Part shown: piece by piece, positions 1 through 6,396 of the stretch
Layout: each line of letters starts with the position of its first letter
Numbering within the stretch: position 1 is the stretch's first letter
Assembly: GCA_947302275.1 (NCBI GenBank)
Contig: CAMYUW010000008.1
Coordinates: 25,999-89,998 of the forward strand
Direction of reading: 5' to 3'
Origin: an uncultured Prevotellaceae bacterium
Lineage (GTDB): Bacteria > Bacteroidota > Bacteroidia > Bacteroidales > Muribaculaceae
Length of the DNA stretch: 64,000 nt
Made by a program: the position numbers and the translations under genes
Notes under the pieces: generated by a model
What the model saw: only the letters and a program-made list of their open reading frames with translations
Told to the model about the DNA's origin: nothing
The model's database searches: none

Positions 1-378
1 GGCTTCAAGCACGTTGATATGGATAGTGTCCCCAGCGAGATGGGCGGTTTGATTCTTCAAGTAACCGTTGATGGCCATAATGTGGCCCCCAGCACGGGAG
101 TGAGCGTGAACAGTCAGATCAAGATTATTGTGGGCGATGGCTCCATCGTGGATCTGAACCCCGAGCAGATTCTTGATCCTGCGATGATGGATTCCATTGA
201 TGAGGCAAATTACAAGGATGCTCAGGAAACTTATGAGCAGGAGCTGAAGGAGGCTCAGGAACGTGCCGAATTGGAACGAAAGCTTCAGTCTTCGGAGGAG
301 AAAAAAGATAAGGAAAAGAAGAAAGACCAGGATAAAAAGTCGGACAAGGACAAAGATAAAGATAAGAAGAAAAACTAA
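1..378 (+). CDS. PASTA domain protein, C-terminal part (5' truncated)
   Basis: The reading frame is open from base 1, so the gene starts upstream of the window. The visible 125 residues begin inside a PASTA-like module (GLILQVTVDGHNVAPSTGVSVN), followed by a short linker and a very charged Lys/Asp/Glu tail that is almost pure K and D over the last 30 residues. PASTA modules usually bind peptidoglycan or muropeptides at the cell surface. Known context: in Bacteroidales a PASTA protein commonly sits just before rluD, and rluD follows here after 6 bp, so the two are probably co-transcribed. The low-complexity tail is unusual and might bind polyanions (inference). Confidence 0.75.
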   Translation, partial: GFKHVDMDSVPSEMGGLILQVTVDGHNVAPSTGVSVNSQIKIIVGDGSIVDLNPEQILDPAMMDSIDEANYKDAQETYEQELKEAQERAELERKLQSSEEKKDKEKKKDQDKKSDKDKDKDKKKN

Positions 379-384
379 TCCGTC

Positions 385-1485
385 ATGGCGCTGGACGACG
401 AGCTGCTCGATGCCGAACTGGAAGCGGGCGGCCACGAAATTCAATACGACTACAGTGAGCCCGACTTTACCGAGGACGGGCGAGACTACTGGGAGCACTA
501 CCACTATGTGGTGGAGCCCGGCCAGGTGTTGCTGCGCATCGACAAATATCTGGTGGAACGCATCAAGGGCACCAGCCGCAACCGCGTGCAGAATGCTGCC
601 GAGGCACAGTGCATCCGTGTGAACGGACGTCCCGTCAAGAGCAACTACCGCGTGCATCCCGGCGACGTCATCAGTGTGGTGATGGACCGCCCCCGCTATG
701 AGTGCGAAATCGTAGCCCAGGACATTCCGTTGAATATCGTCTATGAGGACGCTAGCCTGATGGTGGTCAACAAGCCTGCCGGCATGGTTGTTCACCCTGG
801 GCATGGTAACTTCGACGGCACGCTGGTCAATGCGCTGGCATGGCACTTCAAGGATAACCCCGACTATGACGTGACTGACCCCCGTTTGGGTCTCGTGCAC
901 CGCATCGACAAAGATACCAGCGGCCTGCTCGTTATCGCCAAGACCCCCAATGCCAAGACTTCGCTCGGTGCCCAGTTCTTCAAGAAGACCACTAAGCGCC
1001 AGTACATTGCCGTGGTGTGGGGCGAAATGAAACAGGAGGACGGAACCGTGACGGGCAATATCGGACGCGACCCGCGTGACCGCGTGCTGATGAAGGTATT
1101 TCCCGACGGCGATCAGGGTAAACACGCTGTTACCCACTGGCATACCGTGGAAAACCTTGCCCACGTGGCTGTCGTGCGCTGTCAGCTGGAAACGGGACGT
1201 ACCCACCAAATCCGCGTACACATGAAGCACATCGGACACCCCTTGTTCAACGATGCCCGTTACGGCGGTGATCAGATATTGCGCGGCAACCGCTCATCGA
1301 GCTATGCCCAGTTCATCCACAACTGCTTCGAATTGTGCCCCCGTCAGGCCCTGCATGCCAAGACCTTGGGTTTCGTCCATCCCGAAACAGGCCAGCAGAT
1401 GGACTTCGATAGCGACCTCCCCGCCGACATGGCCGCCCTCATCACCAAGTGGGAAGACTACGCCCGCAACCTCGCCATCAAGTAA
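385..1485 (+). CDS. rluD: RluA-family 23S rRNA pseudouridine synthase (RluD-like)
   Basis: Converts uridines of 23S rRNA to pseudouridine in the cytoplasm. At 366 aa it has the two-domain RluD layout: an acidic N-terminal extension of about 45 residues, an S4 RNA-binding domain around residues 46-105 (LLRIDKYLVERI...RVNGRPVKSNYRV), then the catalytic domain. The signature HRIDKDTSGLLVIAK starts at residue 172 and its Asp175 is the expected nucleophile; the family motif GRTHQIRVHM is also present. It follows the PASTA gene by 6 bp, so it is probably the second gene of one operon. Family assignment is strong; RluD rather than another RluA member is inferred from the S4 domain and the PASTA neighbour. 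Confidence 0.93.
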   Translation: MALDDELLDAELEAGGHEIQYDYSEPDFTEDGRDYWEHYHYVVEPGQVLLRIDKYLVERIKGTSRNRVQNAAEAQCIRVNGRPVKSNYRVHPGDVISVVMDRPRYECEIVAQDIPLNIVYEDASLMVVNKPAGMVVHPGHGNFDGTLVNALAWHFKDNPDYDVTDPRLGLVHRIDKDTSGLLVIAKTPNAKTSLGAQFFKKTTKRQYIAVVWGEMKQEDGTVTGNIGRDPRDRVLMKVFPDGDQGKHAVTHWHTVENLAHVAVVRCQLETGRTHQIRVHMKHIGHPLFNDARYGGDQILRGNRSSSYAQFIHNCFELCPRQALHAKTLGFVHPETGQQMDFDSDLPADMAALITKWEDYARNLAIK

Positions 1486-1667
1486 CGACAACGCACCATA
1501 TTTGAGATAAAAGGAAGACAATAAGTACAATAAATACGATTATAGATGGTTGATTACCAATAATTTGTATTTGTTATTTTTATTGTTTTCTAAATGAATT
1601 TGTAAGTTGTAAATTGATTGAGGAGCTTTTATCCATTGATATCTTTTTCCCATTTATCGTCAGTATC

Positions 1668-1747
1668 ATAAAGAATAGCGGTTGATTTGCCGCAAAGGTA
1701 AATCAACCGCGTATGCTTTGGAAAAACGCTAAACAGCGTTTGTTAGT
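1668..1747 (-). repeat. 3'-flank repeat, copy E1
   Basis: Lies directly after the stop of the gene at 1748-2293. Read on the minus strand it runs ACGCTG, a T-run, CAAAGCATACGCGG, then a hairpin. It aligns over about 75 bp with the copy at 6296-6396 and shares GCATACGCGGTTGA with the copy at 3212-3290. Confidence 0.7.
1678..1710 (-). terminator. Hairpin terminator after the 1748-2293 gene
   Basis: Perfect 11-bp inverted repeat (GCGGTTGATTT / AAATCAACCGC) with an 11-nt loop, followed on the minus strand by TATTCTTT. It is almost identical to the hairpin at 6308-6340. Confidence 0.7.
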
Positions 1748-2293
1748 TCATTTGTATACACCAAGTTCTTCAACATCATCATAGAAATCCTTATCAAGAT
1801 ACCAGTTAGGCTTCGCATAGGATATAAACAGGGCAAGAATGATCATGAAACAAGACGCAAATAAGCCTGCGCCCCAATCAGCACAATGGTTCTTGACTAA
1901 ATCCTTACAATAAAACGCGACGGCAATACTGAATAAGAACTCCAATTGGTAAGTTTTAATAAACCGTTTAGTCGCACGATAATGCTGTGGAGCAGTTTCG
2001 GCTTTTTTCATTTTAGAGAGAAAGTACCACTTAATGATGTTCATGATAGCAAGAGCTATCAGGAAACCGCCGAGCCATCCATTGAATGCCCAAAAATCAC
2101 CTGCCCAAACATAGTAGGTAATAACTTCGACCACAACAACTAAGAAAATCACAGCTACTAGCAATAACCAATATTGCTTACTACTCTCTCCTAGCCAAAT
2201 TAAATCCTCGGCTTTTTTATTGATGCGTTTACGCAGTTCCTGCAAATGCTGAGCGTCATCAGCTGCTTGATTCATTTCATTATTAACTTCCAT
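1748..2293 (-). CDS. Small multi-pass membrane protein, unknown function
   Basis: A 181-aa protein that I do not recognise. It has a polar N-terminus (about 40 residues, possible coiled coil ELRKRINKKAEDL), then hydrophobic segments near residues 42-68, 74-92, 110-130 and 136-156, giving about four membrane spans, and an acidic tail (DKDFYDDVEELGVYK). No catalytic motif is visible. The gene stands alone and ends directly at a 3'-flank repeat containing a terminator. A second unrelated small membrane protein of similar layout is at 4385-4891. Confidence 0.6.
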   Translation of the reverse strand: MEVNNEMNQAADDAQHLQELRKRINKKAEDLIWLGESSKQYWLLLVAVIFLVVVVEVITYYVWAGDFWAFNGWLGGFLIALAIMNIIKWYFLSKMKKAETAPQHYRATKRFIKTYQLEFLFSIAVAFYCKDLVKNHCADWGAGLFASCFMIILALFISYAKPNWYLDKDFYDDVEELGVYK

Positions 2294-2489
2294 AATAAAT
2301 CTATTTTGAGGTTTATCGTATCTTATTTGTTCTTTAGACGCAGCAACTGAATCAATAACTACACAACGGTAGCAAAATCTTTGCTAAACATTCATTTTCT
2401 CTTATTATTCGGTGATTTGGATAAATCGTTCACGCTCGGCAATGCTCATGCAAGCATGGCTTTACGCTCACTTAATCACGATTTTTATT

Positions 2490-2559
2490 GTTCATGAGGT
2501 ACTGAATACTTTTCCCATGCCTGCTTGATGATTATGGCATCTTGATGAAATTCAACTAT
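2490..2559 (-). repeat. 3'-flank repeat, copy A (diverged)
   Basis: Starts at the stop of the DUF2442 gene. On the plus strand it begins TTCATGAGGTACTG, as do the copies at 3212 (TTCATGAGGCGCTG) and 5761 (TTCATGAGGTGCTG). The remainder is only loosely alignable. A neighbouring block, TTCGGTGATT followed by ATCGTTCA, at about 2408-2434 also recurs at about 3201-3217. Confidence 0.5.
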
Positions 2560-2814
2560 CTAATTGAGTTGAACACCGCGTTCGTAAAGGTATTCAGGAG
2601 CAAAACCTATTTCATCGTTCCAGTCAATTGTGAATGGGTCAAGAGTGAACGCTTTGAAATAGTCGATATCTTGCAACTTCTTGCAGATTCCCTTTTGCAT
2701 CAATGGTGTGAAATCCACAAGTCGAACTTCTCCATTGCTGAATGTGATACGCAGTGTATAGTCTCTATCATATTCAGCTTTTGTTACTGTCAGCAATATT
2801 GAATTAGCATCCAT
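2560..2814 (-). CDS. DUF2442 family protein
   Basis: An 84-aa protein matching the DUF2442 pattern: a small beta-rich domain with LRITFSNGEVRLVDFTPLM and a C-terminal FTIDWNDEIGFAPEYLYERG. It sits 7 bp downstream of a DUF4160 gene on the same strand. Established knowledge: DUF4160 and DUF2442 genes are very often adjacent and have been suggested to be toxin-antitoxin-like or mobile-cassette pairs, but no activity is firmly assigned. Full length for the family. The start at MDANSILL is the only good candidate in frame. Confidence 0.8.
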   Translation of the reverse strand: MDANSILLTVTKAEYDRDYTLRITFSNGEVRLVDFTPLMQKGICKKLQDIDYFKAFTLDPFTIDWNDEIGFAPEYLYERGVQLN

Positions 2815-2821
2815 GATAAAA

Positions 2822-3085
2822 TTATTTCAAGGGTTCTATCTTCTCAGGCTTTTCACTATTGGCAAGGCGTTCCCAGTTGCTCATCAACTCATCCTTATGT
2901 AGGTCAAGCCATTCATAGACAAGTTTTAATGCCCTGCGAGGCAAAGAACCAGTAACAATTCCGTCCTGGATAGTGATTATCGCTTTGTAGTTTTCATACC
3001 ACACATGAAAATGTGGCGGATTGTGGTCATCTATATACATGTAGATGATAATACCGTAAAATCTGCTAATCTCTGGCATAATCAA
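2822..3085 (-). CDS. DUF4160 family protein
   Basis: An 87-aa protein with the typical DUF4160 opening MPEISRFYGIIIYMYIDDHNPPHFHVWYENY, in which the NPPHFHV motif carries two conserved His residues, and a C-terminal helix ending WERLANSEKPEKIEPL. Translation may start at Met1 or at Met3 (3079). It leads the two-gene DUF4160-DUF2442 unit. The upstream 250 bp hold a 3'-flank repeat and a possible -7 box (CAAATATA at 3103-3110 on the plus strand) with poor -33 spacing. Function is unknown; a toxin-antitoxin role is only inferred from the pairing. Confidence 0.8.
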   Translation of the reverse strand: MIMPEISRFYGIIIYMYIDDHNPPHFHVWYENYKAIITIQDGIVTGSLPRRALKLVYEWLDLHKDELMSNWERLANSEKPEKIEPLK

Positions 3086-3211
3086 ACATTTTTCTTAATT
3101 CGCAAATATAGACACTTTTCTTCAATTGGTGGCAAAATTGAATGGAATTTGTTAAGAATCCCGCAAATCCAGTGCCAAACACATCATTTTCTTTAAGATT
3201 TCGGTGATTAA

Positions 3212-3290
3212 TCGTTCATGAGGCGCTGGTACTCGCCAGACTTTTATAATTTTGGAAAAGTTCTTCAACCGCGTATGCCTTGAAGTGACG
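3212..3290 (-). repeat. 3'-flank repeat, copy B
   Basis: Starts about 45 bp after the stop of the XRE gene. On the minus strand it reads AAGGCATACGCGGTTGA, a middle part TTCCAAAATTATAAAAGTCTGG, and ends ACCAGCGCCTCATGAAC. It aligns well with copy C at 4299-4384. Confidence 0.7.
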
Positions 3291-3335
3291 AATCGTCAAA
3301 TAGGAATCCACATGTTGCAAAAGATTGCTATTGAC

Positions 3336-3677
3336 CTATTGCTCTAACGTCGTTATCCACTCGGCACATTCATCGGCGAGTAATGCGATGAGTTTCATGT
3401 AATAGGTGGTCAGTTCGGCAGTCGATTTCTTGTTCAACCCTGCCATGTTATGTTGCAGGGAAAGCAGGATGCGGAGCATTCGGCGCGTGAACTGCTCGTC
3501 TTCAAAATAATTGATCAGGGCGATGATATGCTTGTAAGGGCAAAGACGATGCCCACATTCCCATGCATTGTAGGTGGCTTGAGATATATCCAAAGCAAAA
3601 GCTATCTGTTCTTGGGTTACACCCTTATTCTGGCGTGCTTGCAGGAGTGCTGAAGAGAAATCATACAGGATATTCAT
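3336..3677 (-). CDS. XRE-family helix-turn-helix regulator
   Basis: A 113-aa cytoplasmic DNA-binding protein. Residues 7-60 form a Cro/CI-type HTH: LLQARQNKGVTQEQIAFALDISQATYNAWECG, in which the second and third helices are recognisable. The C-terminal half is helical (LRILLSLQ, TAELTTYYMKLIALLADECAEWI) and probably dimerises. Its start codon overlaps the stop of the upstream PH-like membrane protein by 4 bp (ATGA type), so the pair is translationally coupled. It may control its own unit (inference). Confidence 0.78.
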   Translation of the reverse strand: MNILYDFSSALLQARQNKGVTQEQIAFALDISQATYNAWECGHRLCPYKHIIALINYFEDEQFTRRMLRILLSLQHNMAGLNKKSTAELTTYYMKLIALLADECAEWITTLEQ

Positions 3678-4192
3678 TTCTCACCTCCTTTCAGATAGTA
3701 GGGCAAAAACTCATCAGGATCATTCACACTTATTGCAACGGGTATTCCTTTCTTGCGAATAATCAAAAAAACATTCTTTTCATCGACCACATAGGAGCGG
3801 ATATTGCCGATTCCTTTCAGGTGAGGCCTACCGACATAACCAAATAATCCGCCACTGCCAAATACTCTTATCATAGGGATACGAGATAATAGCTTTTGCC
3901 CATCGACTCGTACAATGCGGTCAATGTTTGCATAAGGTATGTGCTTTGTTCGAGCCAGAGTTCGAATACCAATGCCTTCATCGTTGGCAACTATATAGAG
4001 AGGGAAAAGAAAGAATGCCAAAATGGATGGGATCAAAATAAGAGCCATGAGGAGCAATAATGCTATTGTCAGATTAAAAATTCCTCTCGATATCAGGTAC
4101 ATCATACTGAAGACAGCAAATAACCACACGGCAAGATATCCCCAATTTACTGATTTCCTCTGCGAATTCGAACATTCATATATTATTTTCAT
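3674..4192 (-). CDS. PH-like domain membrane protein
   Basis: A 172-aa protein starting at MKIIYECS; an earlier in-frame start at 4225 would add 11 polar residues. Two hydrophobic segments near residues 19-38 and 40-66 form a hairpin anchor. They are followed by a beta-rich cytoplasmic domain (IVANDEGIGIRTLARTKHIPYANIDRIVRV) that resembles bacterial PH-like/STM3941-type proteins: an 'I.y..I..i' strand followed by RVFGSGGLFGYVGR. The gene is coupled to the XRE regulator by a 4-bp overlap. A possible -7 box (CAAAGTTA, 4230-4237, minus orientation) lies just upstream without a clear -33 box. Function is unknown. Confidence 0.65.
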   Translation of the reverse strand: MKIIYECSNSQRKSVNWGYLAVWLFAVFSMMYLISRGIFNLTIALLLLMALILIPSILAFFLFPLYIVANDEGIGIRTLARTKHIPYANIDRIVRVDGQKLLSRIPMIRVFGSGGLFGYVGRPHLKGIGNIRSYVVDEKNVFLIIRKKGIPVAISVNDPDEFLPYYLKGGEK

Positions 4193-4298
4193 AATTATCT
4201 CTGTTTGGGTTCTTAATTGATTCACGTTGCAAAGTTAAAGCTCATTTCATCTCATTATTATCAGTTTTGCTGATAGAATAATTATCTCGCTGACTACT

Positions 4299-4384
4299 AG
4301 TTTAAGGCGCTGGTACACATCCAGAGCTTTATACTTCTGGAACAAGTGAACCAAGCGCCTGATGCTTTGGGAAAAAACGGCTTA
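4299..4384 (-). repeat. 3'-flank repeat, copy C
   Basis: Begins at the stop codon of the 4385-4891 gene. On the minus strand it reads AAAGCATCAGGCGCTTGG, then TTCCAGAAGTATAAAGCTCTGG, then GTACCAGCGCCTTAAAC. It is the best match to copy B, and its first part matches the copy at 6296-6396. Confidence 0.7.
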
Positions 4385-4891
4385 TTACTTATCGATGAGT
4401 TCTTGCAGTTGTTCTTTAATCTCCTTATCTCTGCGATACCAACGACCATAACCTTTAATGTAAAAGATGATGCAAACAACGAATCCCAACAGAACCCCAA
4501 TAGCCGAAAAGTAATGATCACTGGCATTGAGAAAGCAGTCGACTATTAATAAAAGCCATGCAATACACGCAGTTATAGTTTCGATACGAGCATATTCTTT
4601 AAACCTTGACAATAACTGATCTGGAGTGTCAAGGTTGTCAATTTCCTTCTTGAACCGATAATTGTGCAAAACGGTCCATCCAGCCAGGCAACCAATGACT
4701 ATCCAAAGTATGAAGCTGGAAATGGCTTTAGTGTCATCTAGTCGTTGTCCCAAGTAGAATAAGAATACTATCGTTACGATTAAGACTATCAGTATACCGA
4801 AGGCAGAGCTTTTTGCTCTTGATTTGCATTTGCTCTTGATTTGCTCTAACAATTTGTCCCTGTCTCGGTTATCTAATGATTGAGTTTCCAT
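4385..4891 (-). CDS. Small four-helix membrane protein, unknown function
   Basis: A 168-aa protein that I do not recognise. It has a charged N-terminus (RDRDKLLEQIKSKCKSRAKS), hydrophobic segments near residues 29-48, 55-75, 100-122 and 127-148, and a charged C-terminal helix (RRDKEIKEQLQELIDK). The layout of polar helix, four spans and polar helix is like that of the unrelated protein at 1748-2293. It ends directly at a 3'-flank repeat. No enzymatic motif is seen. Confidence 0.6.
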   Translation of the reverse strand: METQSLDNRDRDKLLEQIKSKCKSRAKSSAFGILIVLIVTIVFLFYLGQRLDDTKAISSFILWIVIGCLAGWTVLHNYRFKKEIDNLDTPDQLLSRFKEYARIETITACIAWLLLIVDCFLNASDHYFSAIGVLLGFVVCIIFYIKGYGRWYRRDKEIKEQLQELIDK

Positions 4892-4945
4892 AATGCCTTG
4901 AATTTATGGGATAATGAATGTCACTATAATGTCGCAAAGTTCTTG

Positions 4946-5617
4946 TTATTTATTGATAAACTCGAGGACTTGCTGTGCGATTGCCCTCATTCCTTTTTGG
5001 GTGGGGTGGTTTTGCTTTTTGTCAATATCTTTGAGCTCGATATATGGAATGCCGTAATGACTGCAGATCACCTTAGTAGATTCTACAATCTCTTTTCGCA
5101 ACTCGCTATTGATGATGAATATGATTTTTACATTGGGGTACCTCTGCTTTGCCTGTTGCAGTAGGTCGGCCAATGCGGGACGATAGTTGTAAAGGTCGTC
5201 ATGAGTAAAATTATCATATTGATATTCGCCCAGTTCTGCCCCCGCCCAGTCGTCGTTGGTGCCGCCAAAGATGAGAATCACATCAGGGCTGCCAAGGCGT
5301 GGCAATCGGGTGATAAACGACCGGGGGCTGTAATCTTCATTGTTGTATCCGTGGTAGCTGACCGTTGCACCGCTGTAGGAGTCGTTCTTCTCAATGAGGC
5401 AACCCGCCTGATTGATGACCTGCCACCACCAGGTCTGGGTCACATTGTCCACGTCGGTTCTGGCAGTGTCGACTGGAGTGTAGTACCAGGCTTCGTTACC
5501 CTCAGGTATATACCCTTGAAAAGTCGAGTAAGAGTCACCTAAAATTGAAACTCGAGGCCGATTCTGCGCGCAGACAAACAGCGGAATCAACAGAGCAAAA
5601 AGCAATAATTTTTTCAT
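4946..5617 (-). CDS. Secreted SGNH/GDSL-type hydrolase
   Basis: A 223-aa protein with a signal peptide (MKKLLLFALLIPLFVCAQ). The SGNH blocks are visible: block I SILGDSYSTFQG with the nucleophile Ser29, block III FGGTNDDWAG with the Gly/Asn oxyanion pair, and a C-terminal NHPTQKGMRAIAQQV with the catalytic His. Such enzymes hydrolyse esters, often acetyl groups on glycans, in the periplasm or outside the cell. It is the only enzyme in the 1.7-6.4 kb array and has no 3'-flank repeat directly after it. A -7-like box (CAAAGTTA, 5712-5719, minus orientation) is upstream. The substrate cannot be told from sequence. Confidence 0.82.
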   Translation of the reverse strand: MKKLLLFALLIPLFVCAQNRPRVSILGDSYSTFQGYIPEGNEAWYYTPVDTARTDVDNVTQTWWWQVINQAGCLIEKNDSYSGATVSYHGYNNEDYSPRSFITRLPRLGSPDVILIFGGTNDDWAGAELGEYQYDNFTHDDLYNYRPALADLLQQAKQRYPNVKIIFIINSELRKEIVESTKVICSHYGIPYIELKDIDKKQNHPTQKGMRAIAQQVLEFINK

Positions 5618-5760
5618 AATTAGGCCAAATGATATACAAATGAATTCAATAACTATTGATGTCCAACAATCTTATTTTCTAATGATTGCATCAATTAGTT
5701 TCTTAATACGGCAAAGTTAGGCATTTTTCTATATTATTTCTTATTATCTGGCAGTTTTTT

Positions 5761-5842
5761 GTTCATGAGGTGCTGGTGATCGTCTCGCGTTTTATGTTTT
5801 TGGATTAAGTAAGCCTGCCGCTCAATGTCAGAAGAGACGGCA
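5761..5842 (-). repeat. 3'-flank repeat, copy D
   Basis: Begins at the stop of the Cys-rich lipoprotein gene. On the minus strand it reads GACATTGAGCGGCAGGC, then an AT-rich middle (ATCCAAAAACATAAAACG) and CACCAGCACCTCATGAAC, collinear with copies B and C. Confidence 0.65.
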
Positions 5843-6109
5843 CTACTCTTCCTGGATAAAATGGTAATCTATTGTATGACCACATTTGCAAGCCGTGTTC
5901 GTGCATCTGCAAGCCTTTACATATTCTGTACAAGAACAGTTTGGAAACTGGCAAGCCGACAAGTCATAATCCCAATAAGTGTCTTCAAAATAGGCATCTG
6001 AGTCATCATTATGATAAGAAACCAGCGGGCTTGAAACAAGGAGTGAGCATGAAGAGAGGAGTGTGCTAGCCGCTACCAATAAGATTGATATGTTTTTAAG
6101 TGTTTTCAT
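5843..6109 (-). CDS. Small Cys-rich lipoprotein
   Basis: An 88-aa protein starting at MKTLKNISILLVAAS. A lipoprotein signal peptide ends at the lipobox LLSSC with Cys21 as the likely lipidated residue. The mature part is acidic and Tyr/Asp-rich, then has seven Cys within about 25 residues (CQFPNCSCTEYVKACRC followed by CKCGHTIDYHF). The pattern suggests metal or disulphide chemistry at the membrane surface (inference). I do not recognise a family. A longer frame to 6187 would put 26 residues before the signal peptide and is unlikely. Confidence 0.55.
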   Translation of the reverse strand: MKTLKNISILLVAASTLLSSCSLLVSSPLVSYHNDDSDAYFEDTYWDYDLSACQFPNCSCTEYVKACRCTNTACKCGHTIDYHFIQEE

Positions 6110-6295
6110 AACTGAGAGTTTTTGTGCCAAGACTAAGGTCCAGACTGATGATACAATTAGGTATTCTTTGTCTATTAGACACAACATTTTGCATAAAGCG
6201 AGCGGGATTCACGGCGTGGGTAGATTAACCTGGGTATGTTCAAGACGAAACCAAAAGTGCACACGACATAAACAGTTATATTAGATTAAACCCAT

Positions 6296-6396
6296 CATAA
6301 AAAAATAGCGGTTGATTTACCGCAAAGGCAAATCAACCGCCTGATGTCTCGAAAAAGACGGGGGCTATTCAGCGTGATGAAGCAAACAGGTTGTTT
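6296..6396 (-). repeat. 3'-flank repeat, copy E2
   Basis: Directly follows the stop of the LRR gene at 6397-8556. On the minus strand: CACGCTGAATAGC, a T-run, GACATCAGGCGG, then the terminator hairpin and TATTTTTTTATGAT. About 75 bp align with copy E1 near 1.7 kb. Confidence 0.7.
6308..6340 (-). terminator. Hairpin terminator after the first LRR gene
   Basis: Perfect 11-bp stem (GCGGTTGATTT / AAATCAACCGC) with an 11-nt loop, followed on the minus strand by TATTTTTTTATG. This is a good intrinsic terminator. Confidence 0.8.

Noticed and set aside
1668..6396. Repeat array as a genuine integron
   Set aside because: No integrase gene and no canonical attC core pair (RYYYAAC / GTTRRRY) were seen; kept only as a cassette-like array of unknown mechanism.
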